Shown here in pieces: positions 22,940 to 32,572 of a stretch of DNA of 32,572 nt. The DNA is from CAZLMW01 sp964560875 (GTDB lineage: Bacteria; Myxococcota_A; UBA9042), in contig CAZLMW010000095.1 of the NCBI GenBank assembly GCA_964560875.1, positions 1 through 32,572 of the forward strand, written 5' to 3'. The first letter of the stretch is position 1, and every line of letters starts with the position of its first letter. The notes under the pieces are model-generated. The model did not search any database. It was not told the DNA's origin and saw nothing but the letters and a program-made list of their open reading frames with translations. The position numbers were made by a program, and so were the translations under genes.

Positions 22940-25492
22940 ATGCCCGATCTTCGCCTCTCAACAGGTGACCTCGTCGCCGAGCGGTATCGCGTCGTCCGCC
23001 ACCTTGGGTCGGGGGGAATGGGCGATGTCTACGTCGTTGAACACCACGCGCTCGGCCGGCAGTTCGCGCTCAAACAGCTCAACGAACAAGGCGCCGCCAA
23101 CCGCACGGTCGTCCAACGTTTCCTGCGCGAGGCCCGCACCGCCGCCGCCACTGGCCACCCGGGCGTCGTCGAGGTCTTCGATCTCGGCTTTGACAGCGCC
23201 GGCCACCCCTTCCTCGTCATGGAGCTGCTGCGCGGACTGAGCCTCCGAGAACGCCTCCGCAAAGGCGGTGTCACCATCGCCGGGGTCATCGAGCTCGCCC
23301 GCGGCATCCTCCAGCCCCTCGCCGTCGTGCACGACCAGGGCGTCATCCACCGCGACATCAAGCCCGACAACATCTTCCTGCCCGACGCGTCGTCCGCCGT
23401 GCACGTCAAGCTGCTCGACTTCGGCCTGGCCCGCAGCGATCTCGAAGGCGAGATGTCGCTGACCCACACCGGCGCCATCATGGGCACGCCGCTGTACATG
23501 TCGCCCGAGCAGATCAAGGGCAGCGACATCGACCGACGCGCCGACCTGTACTCGGTCGCGGCCGTGCTCTACGAGTGCATCGCCAACCGCACGCCATTTA
23601 CCGGCGGCACCTACGGCGGGCTGCTGTCGCGCGTCCTCACCGAGCTGCCCGACCCGGCGCCCCTCGCTCGCGCCCCCGGCTGGCTGCAACGTGCCGTGCT
23701 CACCGGACTGGCCAAGAACCGCGACGACCGCTTCCCAGACGCCCAATCCATGCTCGAGGCCGTGTCCGATGGCGGCGCTCGCCAAACCGGCGTGTACGGC
23801 AGCCCGACTTCAAGCCCGGAGATCGACAGCGGTCCACTCGGGGCCGGCGTAGCGACACCCAAGGTCGTGATCACGCCGGTGAGCGACGACGCCTCCGCGC
23901 CGACGTTTGCGCCCGATGAACTGCACGCCGACACGATGATCGGCATGGGCAAGGGGTCGGAGCCCGGGCTCGACGACACGATCGCCGCCGGGGCCGCCAT
24001 CAACGAGCAGGTGGTCGGCCATTTCGACGTCACCATGGCCGAAGGAGCGCCAATTGCGCCGGCCGACGATGGGCGCCTGCCCGGTTTTATCGCTGGCACC
24101 GACGAGCTGCTCGCCGCCGGACGGGTCGAACGCGCCGCCGATATCGCCAAGAAGGCCGCGCTGCGCAACAAGACCGACCTCGATCTCGCCGCGCGCGCCG
24201 CCGTGCTCGTGCTCTTCGACAGCCGCAAGAAAGGCTACAAGGCGGCCCGCAAGCTGGTCGGCAAGGCGCTTTCCCCCTTCGCCCAGACGTTCGTCGGAGC
24301 CATCGCCGCGATCTCCGAGGGGCGGTCCAACGACCTCGTCCCGGCCATGCAGGCTCATCTGGCGGCGTATCCCGACGACCTCGCCGGGCACCAAATGCTG
24401 GGCCGCATGCTCTTTCGAGCCGATCGCTGGGCCGAAGCAGAAGAGGTCTTCATGGCCATCCTCGACCGCTGGCCTGCCTTCGAACCCGCCGTCAACCGCC
24501 TGCTTGAGAAGCTCTATATCCTCGGCCGTGTCGACGACGCCGAAGACGTGATCGACAGCTACATCGCCCATGCCCCCGACGGCGTGTTGCTCGACATGTT
24601 CGACATCGAGCAGTGGATCGGGGAGCGCCGCTACCGGGACGCCCTCGACCGCGTGTTGGAGCTGGAAACGGAGCATCCGGGCCGCGAAAAGGAGTTCTTC
24701 CAGTTCAAGGGCGACCTCTACACGCTGCTGTGGGAATTCGAGCGGGCGATGACGGCCTATGACCAGCTCGGGGCCGGGCCGCGGCGCGACTACTACGTCG
24801 CCGGTGTGTTGCTTCATGCCGGACGCTGGGACGAAGCGCGCGCCTTGTATCTCGCCGCGATCGAGGGCTATCCGGGCGGCGCTGAACAACGCCTCGGTCG
24901 CCTCGGAACACTCGCGGTGGACGCCGCCAATCTCGCGCTCAGCACCGCCGATGGTGAGCTCGCCGATCGCGTCCTGACCCGTGTTGTCGCCGCCACATCA
25001 AGCGCCCCGGAGGCACGTTGGGCCGGCGATGTCGCGTTCGTGCGCGGGGTCGCCAGTTCCCTCGCCGGAAAAGCGCCCGATGCCTCCGACTATCCCCTCG
25101 GTTCCGGCTCTCCGCACTTCGCCATCACGACGGCCGCGCAAATTCGGGCTGTTTGGCAGGTCGACGCGCAAACGGCGCCAGCTTCCGGCCTCGATGACGT
25201 CCTCGCGCGCTTGCAGCCGATCACCGAGAACGACGGCTTGCACTTCGGCAAGGTGAACACCAACGTGCTCTTCCCGCTTTTCGAGGCCCGAGCCCGCGCA
25301 GAAGCCGCCGCCGGCAATTATCGCGACGCGCTGCGGTTTTGCGAACGCGTGATCGCCCCCCGCCACTTCGACAGCAGTCGCGGACTCGTCATCCGCCGCG
25401 CGATGCAGCTGCGAGCCGATATCACCCGCGCCACGGGGCAAAAAGGGCAGGCCGACGCCATGAACGCCGAAATCAACCGCCGGTGGCCCTGA
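22940..25492 (+). CDS. Ser/Thr protein kinase with C-terminal TPR-like region
   Basis: The 850-residue protein has a complete Hanks-type kinase domain (about 14-280): Gly loop GSGGMGDV (23-30), catalytic Lys K45 in FALKQL, helix-C Glu E64, HRDIKPDN (137-144), DFG (160-162) and the MSPEQ end of the activation segment (187-191). All key residues are present, so activity is expected. A linker rich in Pro/Gly/Asp (about 280-385) and then about 450 residues of TPR-like helices (GRVERAADIAKKAALR, AEEVFMAILDRWPAFEPA) follow. No clear transmembrane segment is seen, so a cytoplasmic kinase is likely, with the helical tail binding partners. This is a common design in myxobacteria. No Shine-Dalgarno precedes the ATG. 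Substrates are unknown; the nearby surface-protein genes are possible targets of a pathway but not proven. Confidence 0.95.
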   Translation: MPDLRLSTGDLVAERYRVVRHLGSGGMGDVYVVEHHALGRQFALKQLNEQGAANRTVVQRFLREARTAAATGHPGVVEVFDLGFDSAGHPFLVMELLRGLSLRERLRKGGVTIAGVIELARGILQPLAVVHDQGVIHRDIKPDNIFLPDASSAVHVKLLDFGLARSDLEGEMSLTHTGAIMGTPLYMSPEQIKGSDIDRRADLYSVAAVLYECIANRTPFTGGTYGGLLSRVLTELPDPAPLARAPGWLQRAVLTGLAKNRDDRFPDAQSMLEAVSDGGARQTGVYGSPTSSPEIDSGPLGAGVATPKVVITPVSDDASAPTFAPDELHADTMIGMGKGSEPGLDDTIAAGAAINEQVVGHFDVTMAEGAPIAPADDGRLPGFIAGTDELLAAGRVERAADIAKKAALRNKTDLDLAARAAVLVLFDSRKKGYKAARKLVGKALSPFAQTFVGAIAAISEGRSNDLVPAMQAHLAAYPDDLAGHQMLGRMLFRADRWAEAEEVFMAILDRWPAFEPAVNRLLEKLYILGRVDDAEDVIDSYIAHAPDGVLLDMFDIEQWIGERRYRDALDRVLELETEHPGREKEFFQFKGDLYTLLWEFERAMTAYDQLGAGPRRDYYVAGVLLHAGRWDEARALYLAAIEGYPGGAEQRLGRLGTLAVDAANLALSTADGELADRVLTRVVAATSSAPEARWAGDVAFVRGVASSLAGKAPDASDYPLGSGSPHFAITTAAQIRAVWQVDAQTAPASGLDDVLARLQPITENDGLHFGKVNTNVLFPLFEARARAEAAAGNYRDALRFCERVIAPRHFDSSRGLVIRRAMQLRADITRATGQKGQADAMNAEINRRWP

Positions 25493-25585
25493 AGCTTATT
25501 TTGCCATGTAGGGGAAACTGGCATACGGCCCATCCTCCGCGGGTTCCCGGCCCGGCCCCTGAACGAACAACCACCCGCCATGTAA

Positions 25586-25619
25586 GAAGTCTGTAGGGAC
25601 CTGCGCGTCCCGAGACTTC
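25586..25619. promoter_or_regulatory. Strong leader hairpin before the Cys-rich lipoprotein gene
   Basis: GAAGTCT (25586-25592) pairs with AGACTTC (25613-25619), and inside it GGGAC (25596-25600) pairs with GTCCC (25607-25611), giving 12 base pairs with a small internal loop (GTA opposite G) and a 6-base loop. It stands in the 172-bp spacer after the kinase gene. It may be a terminator for that gene without a T tract, an RNA leader element, or an operator. Confidence 0.6.
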
Positions 25620-25624
25620 GTATG

Positions 25625-25638
25625 GTTGTCGTGACAAC
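25625..25638. promoter_or_regulatory. Palindrome near the Cys-rich lipoprotein gene start
   Basis: GTTGTC (25625-25630), GT, then GACAAC (25633-25638) form a perfect 6-bp inverted repeat with a 2-base centre, 26 bases before the ATG and 5 bases after the larger hairpin. A two-base centre is too tight for an RNA loop, so a dimeric protein-binding site is the better reading. Confidence 0.45.
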
Positions 25639-25664
25639 GGCATATCCGTGCCGAGGAGCCCGCC

Positions 25665-28892
<3,228 letters not shown>

Positions 28893-28911
28893 GCCGCCTG
28901 CGAGTGCGCCC

Positions 28912-29532
28912 TCAGAGCGTGACGCCCTTTTCTGCGTACCAGCTCTGCACCGACTCGTGGTTCTTCACCGCTTCGTAGTGGGCGGTGAGCCTGGGGAAGC
29001 CGTCGAACACCGTCGCCGGCACGTGGTCGATACCGCCGGTGCGGAACCACTTCATCAGCACGAACAGCTTGTAGTCGGCCACGTACGGCTTGTCGCCGCC
29101 CAAAAACCCGGACTCGGGCAGCTGCGCCTCGAAGTATCCGCCCCACGTCTGCAGCAGGCCGTTGGCCATCTCTTCGCGCACGGTCTGGCGTTTTTCGGGA
29201 TCTTTGATCGAGATGACGCGGTCGACGCGACTGCGAAGGTCTTCGCACGACCCCATCAGCGACTCGTGACGCGCCGCCTCGAAGCGGTCGGTGGGGTGCA
29301 TGTCGTGGTGCCGGCCAATGAACGCCAAGATGGTGTTGCTGTGCCAGAGCGTGTGGCCGCCCACCTCGAACGTCGGCAGCGACCCGAACGGCGTGCTCCC
29401 CTTGTGATCGCCCCATGCAGACCCCTTGATGCGGTTGTCCACGAAGTCGACGCCCGATGCGTGCAGGGCAAGTCGGCAGTCTTCGCCGCGGCCGCCGTGA
29501 AAGTCGAAATAGGTGATGGTGGGCTTGCTCAT
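28912..29532 (-). CDS. Glutathione S-transferase (sigma-like)
   Basis: The 206-residue cytosolic enzyme has a thioredoxin-like N-terminal domain (TITYFDFHGGRGEDCRLAL, about 5-23, probable catalytic Tyr Y8), cis-Pro in GSLPTFEVGG (about 50-59) and a glutathione-binding segment TLWHSNTILAFIGR (about 61-74), in which the usual QS or ES is HS. The C-terminal domain is helical. Such enzymes add glutathione to electrophiles or isomerise substrates. The ATG at 29532 has GGAGG with a 6-nt spacer; the open frame extends upstream to 29604 without one. gshB elsewhere in the window supplies the cofactor. A CGGTC-GGA-GACCG inverted repeat (29559-29571) lies just upstream and may be regulatory. Confidence 0.92.
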   Translation of the reverse strand: MSKPTITYFDFHGGRGEDCRLALHASGVDFVDNRIKGSAWGDHKGSTPFGSLPTFEVGGHTLWHSNTILAFIGRHHDMHPTDRFEAARHESLMGSCEDLRSRVDRVISIKDPEKRQTVREEMANGLLQTWGGYFEAQLPESGFLGGDKPYVADYKLFVLMKWFRTGGIDHVPATVFDGFPRLTAHYEAVKNHESVQSWYAEKGVTL

Positions 29533-29558
29533 GAGATACCTCCAAGGACGGTTTGATG

Positions 29559-29571
29559 CGGTCGGAGACCG
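29559..29571. promoter_or_regulatory. Inverted repeat upstream of the GST gene
   Basis: CGGTC and GACCG flank a 3-base centre, 27 bases before the GST start. The 115-bp spacer also holds a 12-bp perfect palindrome CTTGGCGCCAAG at 29629-29640. Either could be an operator; no promoter hexamers are convincing. Confidence 0.35.
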
Positions 29572-29647
29572 TACGTAAGCACGCCGCTGCAGGCGCGCCA
29601 CCACGAATTGTCGAAAGTCGCTGTTTCGCTTGGCGCCAAGGCCACTG

Positions 29648-30748
29648 CTAGAACGGGAGTTTCTCGGTGACTTCGCTGTTCTTGCGCATTTCGCGGAGCA
29701 GCCGCTGTCCTTCGAGGTAGATCTTGCGGTCCCGAATGCGGGTACGGATCTCGTCTTTGACCTCGAGGAAAGTGCGGATGCGTTCGTCGTTCTTGGCGAT
29801 GAGGCGGATGACGAAGTAGCCCCAATTGGTCTTGATGGGCTTGCTCACTTCGCCGACCTTGAGCTTGAACGCGACGTGGGCGAGGTCCTGTTCGGCGCTG
29901 GTGCGGGTCAGGTGGATCGGCGCGCGCGGCACGTCGCCGGATTTCTTGGCGATGGTCTCAAAGTCGCCGCCCTTGGACAGCGCTGTGAAGGTCTCGCCGG
30001 CCTTTGTCTCGGCCTCGGTCCACGCGCTGGTGGGCGCGTCGGGCTTGACCTCGATAAGGATGGGCCGCACGTCGCGCGACTCCTTCTCGATCCAGGCGGA
30101 CGCGTTGTTGTCGTAGAAGGACTTGATCTCGTCCCGTTCCACCGCCACGTCGCCGCGTTTTTCGACAAGCTTGCGGGCCAATCGCTCGCGGCGGATCTTC
30201 TGCTTGAGGTCGTCGATCGACATCTTGTTGCGCTTGAGGTGGCTGTTGAACTGGGCTTTGTCGACGGCGCCGTCCGCGTCCTGGTAGCGCGACATGTGTT
30301 CGGCCCAGGCCGTGTCGAATTCGTCTTCGGTCAGCGCGATTCGGTCGCGCACGATGGCCTGGGTCCGCAGCTCGTCTTCGATGAGGCGGCCGAGGATGTT
30401 GCGGGCGATGTGCTTGATCCGGTCGGCCGGGATGCGCACGCCGGAGCCAACGAGGCGGTCGAATTCGGCGTTGAAGCGCGCGGCCGGGATGGGCTTGCCG
30501 TTGACGACCGCGACGGGCGCGGCGGGGCGAACGAATCCAGGCAGGTTCGGGTGGCCGGTGACGGCCTTGGGCGCGGGCTTGGCGGCCTTCTTGGGTTCGG
30601 CCTTGGCGGCAGCAGGTGCGGCAGGTGCGGCGGCGGGTGCGTCGGGCTTGTTGTTGCAGCCGGCGATGACCAGCAAGCCCAGCGCCGCGACAAGGGGACG
30701 CATGGCGTCGAGCGCGGGCGGCGATGGGTGGGTCAAGGCGATGTGCAT
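29648..30748 (-). CDS. SurA-like lipoprotein with degenerate parvulin domain
   Basis: The 366-residue lipoprotein has a long n-region (two in-frame Met, at 30748 and 30703), lipobox LLVIAGC (C31), an Ala/Pro/Lys linker, a SurA-N-like helical domain (about 78-225) and a parvulin-type domain (about 226-320) with LIEVKPDAP, AETFTAL-like helix GETFTALSKGGDFETIAKK and VGEVSKPIKTNWGYFVIRL. The two His of active parvulins are replaced: R-P-I-L instead of the usual H-I-L, and GYFVIRL instead of GxHIIxV. It probably works as a periplasmic chaperone for outer-membrane proteins without isomerase activity. The ATG at 30748 has GGAG with a 5-nt spacer; the 30703 ATG has none. It is divergent from a probable outer-membrane protein gene, a fitting partnership. 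Confidence 0.85.
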   Translation of the reverse strand: MHIALTHPSPPALDAMRPLVAALGLLVIAGCNNKPDAPAAAPAAPAAAKAEPKKAAKPAPKAVTGHPNLPGFVRPAAPVAVVNGKPIPAARFNAEFDRLVGSGVRIPADRIKHIARNILGRLIEDELRTQAIVRDRIALTEDEFDTAWAEHMSRYQDADGAVDKAQFNSHLKRNKMSIDDLKQKIRRERLARKLVEKRGDVAVERDEIKSFYDNNASAWIEKESRDVRPILIEVKPDAPTSAWTEAETKAGETFTALSKGGDFETIAKKSGDVPRAPIHLTRTSAEQDLAHVAFKLKVGEVSKPIKTNWGYFVIRLIAKNDERIRTFLEVKDEIRTRIRDRKIYLEGQRLLREMRKNSEVTEKLPF

Positions 30749-30852
30749 GAAGGCTCCGCTCAACGGTTGATGGCCGGGAGCGACGCGATTCTCCGGCGGC
30801 CCCCTACCGGTGTCAAACGACTGATACGCCGTTGGTGTTCCTCGTTGGGGTT

Positions 30853-30881
30853 TTGACCGCCATCGGGCGCCCACGTAGGCT
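30853..30881 (+). promoter_or_regulatory. Possible sigma-70-like promoter for the Trp-rich protein gene
   Basis: TTGACC (30853-30858) and TAGGCT (30876-30881) are spaced by 17 bp. The transcript would start about 7 bases on, at or next to the ATG at 30888. The gene has no Shine-Dalgarno, so a leaderless mRNA would fit. The -10 element matches only half of the consensus. Confidence 0.4.
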
Positions 30882-30887
30882 CGCCAC

Positions 30888-31661
30888 ATGTCCCATCATC
30901 GTGCACTGAACGTCCTGCGGCGTGTCGCAGCTGTCGCCGTCCTCCTCGCGACCGTGCTTGTCGCCGCGCCGGCCGAAGCGGGCCGTCGACCGTGGATCTG
31001 GGTGTGGGACACCGAGGTGTTGCACGAGCGCGAAGTTGAGATCGAGCAATGGATCTGGGAGATGAACCTGGGCGCCAAGCAGTCCGCGTGGCTGTGGTGG
31101 GCGCCTGTCGTTGGTTTGACCGACACGCTCGAGCTCGCCGTCCCGGTCGAAGCCTCGTGGTGGTGGCTGCCGAGCGAGGCCGACGGCGACAAGTGGCAGG
31201 CCTCAACGCAATTTGAGACCTGGGGCCTGAGCCTGCGCTGGCGGCTGGCCGAAAACGACCCGGACGAAGCCGGTGACTGGGTTCCATTGGTGCGCTTGGC
31301 GATCAAGAAGCTGATGGGCGGGCGCAAGCCGCAGTGGCAATTTGAGGGCAACGTGGTCGTCAGCAACGACACGGGAGCGCTGCACAGCACGCTCGACCTG
31401 GGCTTCTTCTACGCGACGCGCGGGGCACAGTGGGCCACCTATGCGTTCGGCATGGCTTACGGCATCAACGACGCGATCCGGCTCGGCGGCGAGGTTTTCG
31501 GCGAAATCGGCCTGTCGGAGGAGCGCAAGACGTTCACGATGGTTGGCCCGGATCTCGGCTTCACCCACGGCCGCACCTGGATCACGATCGGTTGCCTGAT
31601 CGGTGTCACGGACAAGGCCGCGCGGTACATGCCGCGGCTGATCTGGGCGATCAAGTTCTGA
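30888..31661 (+). CDS. Trp-rich exported protein, probable outer-membrane beta-barrel
   Basis: The 257-residue protein has a signal peptide (VAAVAVLLATVLVAAPAEA). The mature part starts GRRPWIWVWDTEVLHEREVE and is unusually rich in Trp (WIWEMNLG, AWLWWAPVV, SWWWLPSEADGD). It is built of alternating polar and hydrophobic stretches such as TLELAVPVEASWWW, TWGLSLRWRLAE, WQFEGNVVVSND, ALHSTLDLGFFYA and AIRLGGEVFGEIG, ending in aromatic WAIKF. A terminal Phe and this pattern fit an outer-membrane barrel of about 10-12 strands. I do not recognise the family. It precedes a copper protein by 57 bp on the same strand, so an operon is likely, and a SurA-like chaperone gene is divergent. Confidence 0.65.
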   Translation: MSHHRALNVLRRVAAVAVLLATVLVAAPAEAGRRPWIWVWDTEVLHEREVEIEQWIWEMNLGAKQSAWLWWAPVVGLTDTLELAVPVEASWWWLPSEADGDKWQASTQFETWGLSLRWRLAENDPDEAGDWVPLVRLAIKKLMGGRKPQWQFEGNVVVSNDTGALHSTLDLGFFYATRGAQWATYAFGMAYGINDAIRLGGEVFGEIGLSEERKTFTMVGPDLGFTHGRTWITIGCLIGVTDKAARYMPRLIWAIKF

Positions 31662-31718
31662 CCGTCGAAGAACCCCGCGCTATGCTGCGTTGAACCGCTG
31701 CCCGACCGGAGCCTCGCC

Positions 31719-32435
31719 ATGAAAGCCATCACCGCCGCAGCGCCCGTCGCCGCCCTCGTCTTCGCCGCCACGTTCAGCGCCGCCAGCATCCCGGCAGCCG
31801 ACGCCGTCGCCCAATCGGTGGCCGCCAACGCGAGCGCCGGTCGTATCGCCGGACAGATCTCGGTCACCACCAAGGGCAAAGCCAAACGCGACGCATCCGG
31901 TGTCGTGATCTACGTGGTTGGGTTCAAGCAGGACGCGGCCAAGACGATCCCGAAAATGACCCAAAAGGACCGCCAGTTCGTGCCTCGCGTGCTCGCGATC
32001 ACGGCCGGCCAGAAGATCGACTTCCCCAACCTCGACAGCTACTTCCACAACGTCTTTTCGCTGAGCAAGACACGTCGCTTCGACCTGGGCCAGTTCAAAA
32101 AAGGCCGCAGCAAGGTCAAGACCTTCCCGCGCAAAGGCATCGTCGAGGTCTACTGCAACATCCACCCGAAGATGAGCGCGACCATCCTCGTGCTCCCCAA
32201 CCGCGCCTTCGCCATCACCGACAAGGCAGGCAAATTCCGCATCGACGGGGTCCCGCCAGGCGAATGGAAGGTCTTCGCCTACAGCCGCCACGCCCTCAAG
32301 CCAGCCCGGTCCAAGGTCAAAGTCACCGCCGGCCAAACCACGCCGCTACGCCTGGCCGTCAACGAGACCAAGTTCGAGTTCAAGCACAAGAACAAGTTCG
32401 GCGAGAACTACCGCGATAAGAAGGCGAAGTACTAG
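31719..32435 (+). CDS. Exported cupredoxin-like copper protein with C-terminal beta domain
   Basis: The 238-residue protein has a signal peptide (about 1-27) and a plastocyanin-like fold with the type-1 copper ligands H110 (SYFHNVFSLS), C146, H149 and M152 (VYCNIHPKM). This His-Cys-His-Met set predicts a blue copper electron carrier or copper-binding protein in the periplasm. A carboxypeptidase-regulatory-like beta segment follows (DKAGKFRIDGVPPGEWKVFAYS, about 168-189), and the C terminus is basic. The ATG at 31719 has GGAG with a 7-nt spacer. It lies 57 bp after the Trp-rich barrel gene and may share its transcript, which would link electron or copper traffic to the outer membrane. Family members of this combined type are common in anaerobes and deltaproteobacteria; the redox partner is unknown. 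Confidence 0.92.
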   Translation: MKAITAAAPVAALVFAATFSAASIPAADAVAQSVAANASAGRIAGQISVTTKGKAKRDASGVVIYVVGFKQDAAKTIPKMTQKDRQFVPRVLAITAGQKIDFPNLDSYFHNVFSLSKTRRFDLGQFKKGRSKVKTFPRKGIVEVYCNIHPKMSATILVLPNRAFAITDKAGKFRIDGVPPGEWKVFAYSRHALKPARSKVKVTAGQTTPLRLAVNETKFEFKHKNKFGENYRDKKAKY

Positions 32436-32451
32436 CCCAGAGGGGTGGGAC

Positions 32452-32483
32452 GGGGGTCAAGGCCCCAGGGAGCCCCCTTTTTT
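32452..32483 (+). terminator. Intrinsic terminator after the copper-protein gene
   Basis: GGGGG (32452-32456) and CCCCC (32473-32477) can pair across a loop that includes an alternative GGGG/CCCC stem, and the sequence runs directly into six Ts (32478-32483). It sits 16 bp after the stop codon. The 89 bases after it to the window end show no gene. Confidence 0.75.
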
Positions 32484-32572
32484 CTTCGCTGCGATCGATC
32501 GACTCAATGATCTGGGGTTTGTCTTGGCAGACGGCGCCTCGATCAAGGGGGAAGGACCCAACAGGGGAAGGC

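Noticed and set aside
22940..25492. Possible transmembrane receptor kinase
   Set aside because: No convincing hydrophobic membrane span was seen between the kinase and helical regions, so a soluble kinase is preferred.

Overview
The window is GC-rich and gene-dense, and it contains one run of 100 Ns (7317-7416), so it comes from a draft or metagenome-assembled scaffold. Gene content points to a deltaproteobacterial or myxobacterial lineage (Myxococcota or a relative). This rests on lipoproteins with Ser/Gly/Asp-rich stalks, long Cys-rich proteins with slime-mould-type CNDGNxCT repeats and a MopE-like DGIDNDCNGxxDD motif, CotH and DUF3857/transglutaminase proteins, a Ser/Thr kinase with a TPR-like tail, and paired P-domain surface proteins. 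The lineage is an inference; no rRNA or other marker gene is present. I count 18 protein genes and see no tRNA, rRNA, CRISPR array or transposase.

Layout: (A) 82-16222 is an unbroken minus-strand run of eight genes. In transcription order they are a CotH-type lipoprotein, an M20-peptidase-like protein that appears to lack its metal ligands, a large exported DUF3857/transglutaminase protein with an intact Cys-His-Asp triad, a second large DUF3857/transglutaminase lipoprotein whose Cys and His are replaced, an ATP-grasp-like protein, an alpha/beta hydrolase, a four-His carotenoid-oxygenase-family enzyme and an SCP-x-type thiolase. The middle genes are tightly linked: 4-bp GTGA and ATGA overlaps, then a 36-bp gap. 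This block is the best candidate for an undescribed system. It combines an active and a degenerate transglutaminase, a dead-looking peptidase and an ATP-grasp ligase, which recalls published themes of peptide-modification operons without matching one I know.

(B) 16296-18202, plus strand, is a lipoprotein with OB-like domains overlapping gshB (glutathione synthetase) by 4 bp. (C) 18210-22861 holds two divergent paralogous exported proteins. Each has an N-terminal beta domain, a phage-stalk-like GDGSKLTG motif, a proprotein-convertase P-domain and three Cys-rich modules ending in CC. (D) 22940-28892, plus strand, is a Ser/Thr kinase with a TPR-like tail, then a 1075-residue Cys-rich/CARDB-like lipoprotein preceded by two strong inverted repeats. 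(E) 28912-30748, minus strand, is a sigma-like glutathione S-transferase and a SurA-like lipoprotein with a degenerate parvulin domain. (F) 30888-32435, plus strand, is a Trp-rich probable outer-membrane protein and a type-1-copper protein, closed by a terminator.

Non-coding structure includes a MITE-like 170-bp element with 11-bp terminal inverted repeats inside a 26-bp direct-repeat duplication (14280-14507), 17-bp-periodic repeats in two neighbouring spacers (2857-2889 and 3823-3886), and an 18-bp minisatellite abutting the assembly gap. All functional statements come from reading motifs by eye; no database search was possible.
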